Shown here piece by piece: positions 60,643 through 64,000 of a stretch of 64,000 nt of DNA. Source of the stretch: Hydrogenophaga sp. 2FB (GTDB taxonomy: Bacteria; Pseudomonadota; Gammaproteobacteria; Burkholderiales; Burkholderiaceae_C). Under the pieces are notes generated by a model. The model made no database searches. It was not told the origin of the DNA and saw only the letters and a program-made list of their open reading frames with translations. Each line of letters begins with the position of its first letter. Position 1 is the first letter of the stretch. Location of the stretch: contig NZ_SCML01000003.1 in NCBI RefSeq assembly GCF_005503365.1, positions 1-64,000 of the forward strand. The letters run 5' to 3'. Both the position numbers and the translations under genes were made by a program.

Positions 60643-62244
60643 ATGCCCTCTCTCCTTATGAAACGTGCAGAACTGCTTGAATCGTTGCCCCGCCACGGCG
60701 TGTTCGACCTGGCGGTGGTCGGAGGGGGCGCGACCGGCCTCGGCGTGGCGCTCGATGCGGCGCTGCGCGGCTTTTCGGTGGTGTTGCTGGAATCACACGA
60801 CTTCGCGGGCGGAACCTCGTCCCGGTCCACCAAGCTGTTGCACGGCGGTGTGCGTTACCTCGCGCAGGGCAACCTGGCGCTGGTGCGCGAAGCCTTGGCC
60901 GAGCGCGCCACGGTGCTGCGCATCGCACCGCACCTGGCGCAACCGCTGCCCTTCGTCATGCCGTCCTACCGCTGGTGGCAGACGCCGTTTTACGGCCTCG
61001 GCCTCAAGCTGTACGACCTGCTGGCCGGTGGCGCGGGCCTGGGGCGGACCGAGTTCCTGAACCGCGAACAAACCCTGCAGGCATTGCCCGGCGTCCAGCC
61101 AAAGGGTCTGCGCGGTGGCGTCAAGTATTGGGACGGCCAGTTCGACGACGCGCGTCTGGCGCTCGCGCTTGCCCGCAGCGCCGAGGCTGCGGGCGCCCAA
61201 GTGCTGAACTACGCCGAGGTCACCGCCGTTCGGCAGCTCTCCAGCGGCGACGCCCCGCTTTCGTTGCTGGACGTGACCGACCGGCGCGGCGGCGTGTTGC
61301 TCCAATTGCAGGCCCGGTGCGTGGTCAACGCCACTGGCGTCTGGGTGGACGCCTTGCGCGACCACACCCAGCCGGCGGCGAACCAGGGCGCAGCCTCCCG
61401 CATGGTCAGTCCCAGCCAGGGTGTGCACGTCGTGGTGGACCGCGATTTCCTCCCGGGCGGCCACGCCCTGCTGGTGCCCAAAACCCGCGACGGCCGGGTG
61501 CTGTTTGCCGTGCCCTGGCTGGGCAAGCTTGTGCTCGGCACCACCGACACCCCGCGCCGCGACCTGCCGCGCGAGCCCGATGCCTTTGCCGAAGAGCTCG
61601 AATTCATCCTCGGTGAAGCCAGCCAGGCGCTGAGTCGGCCGGTGCGCCGCGAAGATGTCCGCAGCCTCTGGGTGGGCCTGCGCCCGCTGGTGGCGGCGCC
61701 CGAAGCCGCCGAGGGTGGCACCAAAGTGTTGTCGCGCGAACACACCATCGTGGTCGACGCCAACGGCCTGGTCACGGTCACCGGCGGCAAATGGACCACC
61801 TACCGCGCCATGGCCGAGGACGTGCTCGCACGCTGCTTCGCCAGCCGATTGCTGCCCTACCGCGCCAGCGGCCAGAGCGCGTCCCACGTGTTGCTGGGAG
61901 CGGCCACCGCCAGCCCGACCACACCGCTGCACGCGGCGCCCGGGCTGCACCTGTACGGTTCGCAAGGGCCGCAGGTAGCGGCATGCCCGGGACAAGCCAA
62001 TGTCCTCGGGGCCGGTCTGACCGAGGCCATGGTGCGTTACGCGGTCCGCTTCGAATACGCCCAGACGGTCGAAGATGTGCTGGCGCGGCGCTGGCGTGTC
62101 CTGTTCCTGGACGCCGCCGAGGCCCACCGCCTTGCGCCCGCCGTGGAGGCGATCCTGGCCGAAGAGCTCGGTGCCGACCCGGAACTGGCGTCTTTTCAAG
62201 CGCTCTGCAAGCGGTACCTGCCAGCGGCCGCATTGGCTGGTTGA
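60643..62244 (+). CDS. glpD: Aerobic glycerol-3-phosphate dehydrogenase
   Basis: FAD enzyme at the inner membrane that feeds electrons from glycerol 3-phosphate to quinone. 533 aa. FAD site FDLAVVGGGATGLGVALDAALRG, then LLESHDFAGGTSSRSTKLLHGGVRYL, WVGLRPLVAAP and TVTGGKWTTYR. The start is ambiguous: ATGs at 60619, 60643 and 60658 are all in frame, none with a strong ribosome site; 60643 is a compromise. The stop codon lies inside the -35 box of the rplN promoter. Confidence 0.94.
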   Translation: MPSLLMKRAELLESLPRHGVFDLAVVGGGATGLGVALDAALRGFSVVLLESHDFAGGTSSRSTKLLHGGVRYLAQGNLALVREALAERATVLRIAPHLAQPLPFVMPSYRWWQTPFYGLGLKLYDLLAGGAGLGRTEFLNREQTLQALPGVQPKGLRGGVKYWDGQFDDARLALALARSAEAAGAQVLNYAEVTAVRQLSSGDAPLSLLDVTDRRGGVLLQLQARCVVNATGVWVDALRDHTQPAANQGAASRMVSPSQGVHVVVDRDFLPGGHALLVPKTRDGRVLFAVPWLGKLVLGTTDTPRRDLPREPDAFAEELEFILGEASQALSRPVRREDVRSLWVGLRPLVAAPEAAEGGTKVLSREHTIVVDANGLVTVTGGKWTTYRAMAEDVLARCFASRLLPYRASGQSASHVLLGAATASPTTPLHAAPGLHLYGSQGPQVAACPGQANVLGAGLTEAMVRYAVRFEYAQTVEDVLARRWRVLFLDAAEAHRLAPAVEAILAEELGADPELASFQALCKRYLPAAALAG

Positions 62245-62270
62245 CGCGAAGTTTGGATTCATGCCATAAT
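62241..62270 (+). promoter_or_regulatory. Sigma-70 promoter of the rplN operon
   Basis: TTGACG (62241-62246), an 18-base spacer and CATAAT (62265-62270) match the consensus well. The -35 hexamer overlaps the glpD stop codon. It lies 150 bases before rplN. Confidence 0.8.
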
Positions 62271-62419
62271 TCGCGGCTTCGCTTGAAAAGGCGGAGAGCT
62301 ATCTGCCCACCGAAGCGGGTGAGCCAGGCGCAATGTCTGGCAAACCTTCAACGACGGGCCCAAGACTGATCACTCCCGGCCGTGGTGGCTGGGGGGATTC
62401 AAGTTGGGACTTAAATCAA
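62271..62419 (+). promoter_or_regulatory. 5' leader of the rplN operon
   Basis: About 140 untranslated bases between the promoter and rplN. It holds a small hairpin (GCCAG 62323-62327 with CTGGC 62337-62341) and further GC-rich inverted segments. A leader of this length on a ribosomal protein operon could carry a feedback site for an r-protein, but no known site was recognised. The region is open in frame with rplN from ATG 62333; that extension does not match L14. Confidence 0.4.
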
Positions 62420-62788
62420 ATGATTCAAACGCAATCTCGACTCGATGTTGCTGACAACACGGGCGCGAAGTCCGTGATGTGCATCAAGGTGCTCGGCGGC
62501 TCCAAGCGTCGTTACGCCAGTGTGGGCGACGTCATCAAAGTCACCATCAAAGAAGCAGCGCCCCGTGGCCGCGTCAAAAAAGGCGAGGTTTACAACGCTG
62601 TGGTGGTTCGCACCGCCAAGGGCATCCGCCGTCAAGACGGCGCCCTGATCAAATTCGACGGCAACGCAGCAGTGTTGCTTAACGCCAAGCTGGAGCCTAT
62701 CGGCACCCGCATCTTCGGACCGGTCACGCGCGAACTGCGCACCGAGAAGTTCATGAAGATCGTGTCGCTGGCACCCGAGGTTCTCTGA
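62420..62788 (+). CDS. rplN: 50S ribosomal protein L14
   Basis: 122 aa, uL14, binds 23S rRNA at the subunit interface. The sequence [33 protein letters not shown] is typical, as are [22 protein letters not shown] and the C-terminal [11 protein letters not shown]. First gene of a spc-type cluster; rpsQ does not precede it here. rplX follows after 9 bases. Confidence 0.97.
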   Translation: MIQTQSRLDVADNTGAKSVMCIKVLGGSKRRYASVGDVIKVTIKEAAPRGRVKKGEVYNAVVVRTAKGIRRQDGALIKFDGNAAVLLNAKLEPIGTRIFGPVTRELRTEKFMKIVSLAPEVL

Positions 62789-62797
62789 GGAATCATC

Positions 62798-63118
62798 ATG
62801 AACAAGATTCGTAGTGGCGATGAAGTCATCGTGATTGCCGGTCGCGACAAGGGCAAGCGCGGCAAGGTTGTGCTGCGCAGCGACGACAGCCGTCTGGTTG
62901 TCGAAGGCGTGAACCTCGTCAAGAAGCATGCCAAGCCGAACCCCATGAAGGGCATCACCGGCGGCATCATCGAAAAGACCATGCCTATCCACCAGTCCAA
63001 CGTCGCCATCTTCAATGGCGCCACCGGCAAGGCGGATCGCGTGGGTATCAAGCTCCTGGCCGACGGCAAGAAAGTGCGCGTCTTCAAGTCCAGCGGCGAA
63101 GAAATCAAGGTGGCATGA
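62798..63118 (+). CDS. rplX: 50S ribosomal protein L24
   Basis: 106 aa, uL24, an assembly initiator that binds the 5' end of 23S rRNA. The KOW motif is at the N-terminus ([18 protein letters not shown]), followed by [14 protein letters not shown] and [18 protein letters not shown]. The stop is two bases before the rplE start. Confidence 0.97.
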   Translation: MNKIRSGDEVIVIAGRDKGKRGKVVLRSDDSRLVVEGVNLVKKHAKPNPMKGITGGIIEKTMPIHQSNVAIFNGATGKADRVGIKLLADGKKVRVFKSSGEEIKVA

Positions 63119-63120
63119 CC

Positions 63121-63660
63121 ATGGCACGTTTGCAAGACATTTTCCGCGACACCATCGCGCCCAGCCTGGTTGAGAAGTTCGGCTACAAGTCGATCATGGA
63201 GGTGCCCCGCATCACCAAGATCACGCTGAACATGGGTGTGAGCGAAGCTGTTGCTGACAAGAAGGTCATGGACAACGCCGTGGGCGACCTGACCAAGATT
63301 GCTGGCCAGAAGCCAGTGGTGACCAAGGCCCGCAAGGCCATCGCGGGTTTCAAGATCCGCGAGCAGCAAGCCATCGGCTGCATGGTGACCCTGCGCGGCG
63401 CTCGCATGTACGAATTCCTGGACCGTTTCGTTACCGTGGCATTGCCCCGCGTGCGCGACTTCCGTGGTATCTCCGGCCGCTCTTTCGACGGCCGCGGCAA
63501 CTACAACGTTGGCGTCAAGGAACAGATCATTTTTCCTGAGATCGAGTACGACAAGGTGGATGCCTTGCGCGGTCTCAACATCAGCATCACGACGACCGCC
63601 AAGAACGACGAAGAGTGCAAGGCTCTTCTGGCTGGTTTCCGTTTCCCGTTCAAGAACTGA
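63121..63660 (+). CDS. rplE: 50S ribosomal protein L5
   Basis: 179 aa, uL5, contacts 5S rRNA and the P-site tRNA. Seen: [64 protein letters not shown] and [20 protein letters not shown] 63121 is chosen over ATG 63115 since L5 proteins begin MARLQ; 63115 would overlap the rplX stop. Confidence 0.96.
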   Translation: MARLQDIFRDTIAPSLVEKFGYKSIMEVPRITKITLNMGVSEAVADKKVMDNAVGDLTKIAGQKPVVTKARKAIAGFKIREQQAIGCMVTLRGARMYEFLDRFVTVALPRVRDFRGISGRSFDGRGNYNVGVKEQIIFPEIEYDKVDALRGLNISITTTAKNDEECKALLAGFRFPFKN

Positions 63661-63668
63661 GGTGGCGC

Positions 63669-63974
63669 GTGGCTAAACAAGCACTACTCCAACGTGAACT
63701 CAAGCGCGAGAAGCTCGCCGCCAAGTTCGCCAAGAAATACAACGAGTTCAAGGCCGTCGCCAACGACGCCAAGAAGAGCGACGAAGAACGCGATGCGGCC
63801 CGCCTGGGTTTGCAGAAGCTGCCCCGCAATTCGAACCCGACCCGTCAGCGCAACCGCTGCGAGATCACCGGTCGTCCGCGCGGCACTTTCGCCCACTTCG
63901 GCCTGGCCCGCGCCAAGGTCCGCGAAATGGCGTTTGCCGGTGAAATTCCCGGCATCACCAAAGCCAGCTGGTAA
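63669..63974 (+). CDS. rpsN: 30S ribosomal protein S14
   Basis: 101 aa, uS14, long zinc-free form (no CxxC knuckles, typical of Proteobacteria). GTG start at 63669 ([20 protein letters not shown]), preceded by GAGGTGG as a ribosome site. C-terminal region [39 protein letters not shown] is conserved. Confidence 0.96.
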   Translation: MAKQALLQRELKREKLAAKFAKKYNEFKAVANDAKKSDEERDAARLGLQKLPRNSNPTRQRNRCEITGRPRGTFAHFGLARAKVREMAFAGEIPGITKASW

Positions 63975-63992
63975 GCACTAGGAGAACCACAA

Positions 63993-64000
63993 ATGAGCAT
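63993..64000 (+). CDS. rpsH: 30S ribosomal protein S8 (start only, cut by window end)
   Basis: ATGAGCAT at the window edge, 18 bases after rpsN, preceded by a good ribosome site (AGGAGAACC). By spc operon order this is rpsH; only the first two codons are visible. Confidence 0.75.

Noticed and set aside
62271-62419. tRNA or riboswitch in the rplN leader
   Set aside because: No cloverleaf and no recognised riboswitch core; only a small hairpin is visible.

Overview
The window looks like a chromosomal segment of a betaproteobacterium of the order Burkholderiales, most likely family Comamonadaceae (Hydrogenophaga- or Acidovorax-like). This rests on the very high G+C content with GC-rich third positions, Bug-type solute receptors, a thioredoxin/TPR chaperedoxin, a fused LplT-PlsC protein, the DUF1501/DUF1800 pair and a CCCCTCAAGGGG repeat of a type I associate with that family. 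Genus assignment is inference. I saw no rRNA, tRNA, CRISPR array, transposase or prophage. Genes are dense. The longest stretch without an intact gene is about 260 bases (17143-17406), and it holds a gene remnant.

Layout. 1-6.3 kb: uvrA, a MipA/OmpV porin-like protein, a CYTH-CHAD polyphosphate-binding enzyme and a CigR/RcnB-like periplasmic protein. 6.5-11.3 kb: two overlapping glutathione transferases, then the DUF1501/DUF1800 secreted pair. 11.4-25 kb is housekeeping: pyrF, an EamA exporter, tsaB-rimI-udg, dacB, a GDSL lipoprotein beside the stump of a lost paralogue, sua5, purK, purE, cnoX, purC, fba and a PAP2 phosphatase. 25-33.4 kb: an outer-membrane protein, pyk, then a signalling and stress block (receiver-only regulator, two HisKA_3 kinases, two BON lipoproteins, a CsbD-like protein, a NarL-type regulator, a DUF1328 membrane peptide). 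Recurrent TGTAGG sites link its intergenic regions.

33.4-42 kb is membrane-centred: an XRE regulator with its MFS exporter, a ceramidase-like hydrolase coupled to an LplT-PlsC fusion, and a block of YiaA, DUF2145 and zinc-ribbon proteins. 42-52.7 kb: tgt, an MHS transporter, a sugar-dehydrogenase-like propeller, a reductase, queA, recG, oxyR-dps and ubiA.

52.7-58.2 kb is the most novel part. It is a divergent catabolic cluster (Bug receptor, GntR regulator and double dimeric-barrel protein on one side; PF06684 protein, enamidase-like amidohydrolase and FAD monooxygenase on the other). An inverted repeat matching the FadR/FCD-type GntR consensus sits in the shared promoter. The gene content suggests breakdown of an N-heterocyclic ring. 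58.2-64 kb: proC, glpK/glpD, then the start of a spc-type ribosomal protein operon (rplN-rplX-rplE-rpsN-rpsH) with its own strong promoter directly behind glpD.
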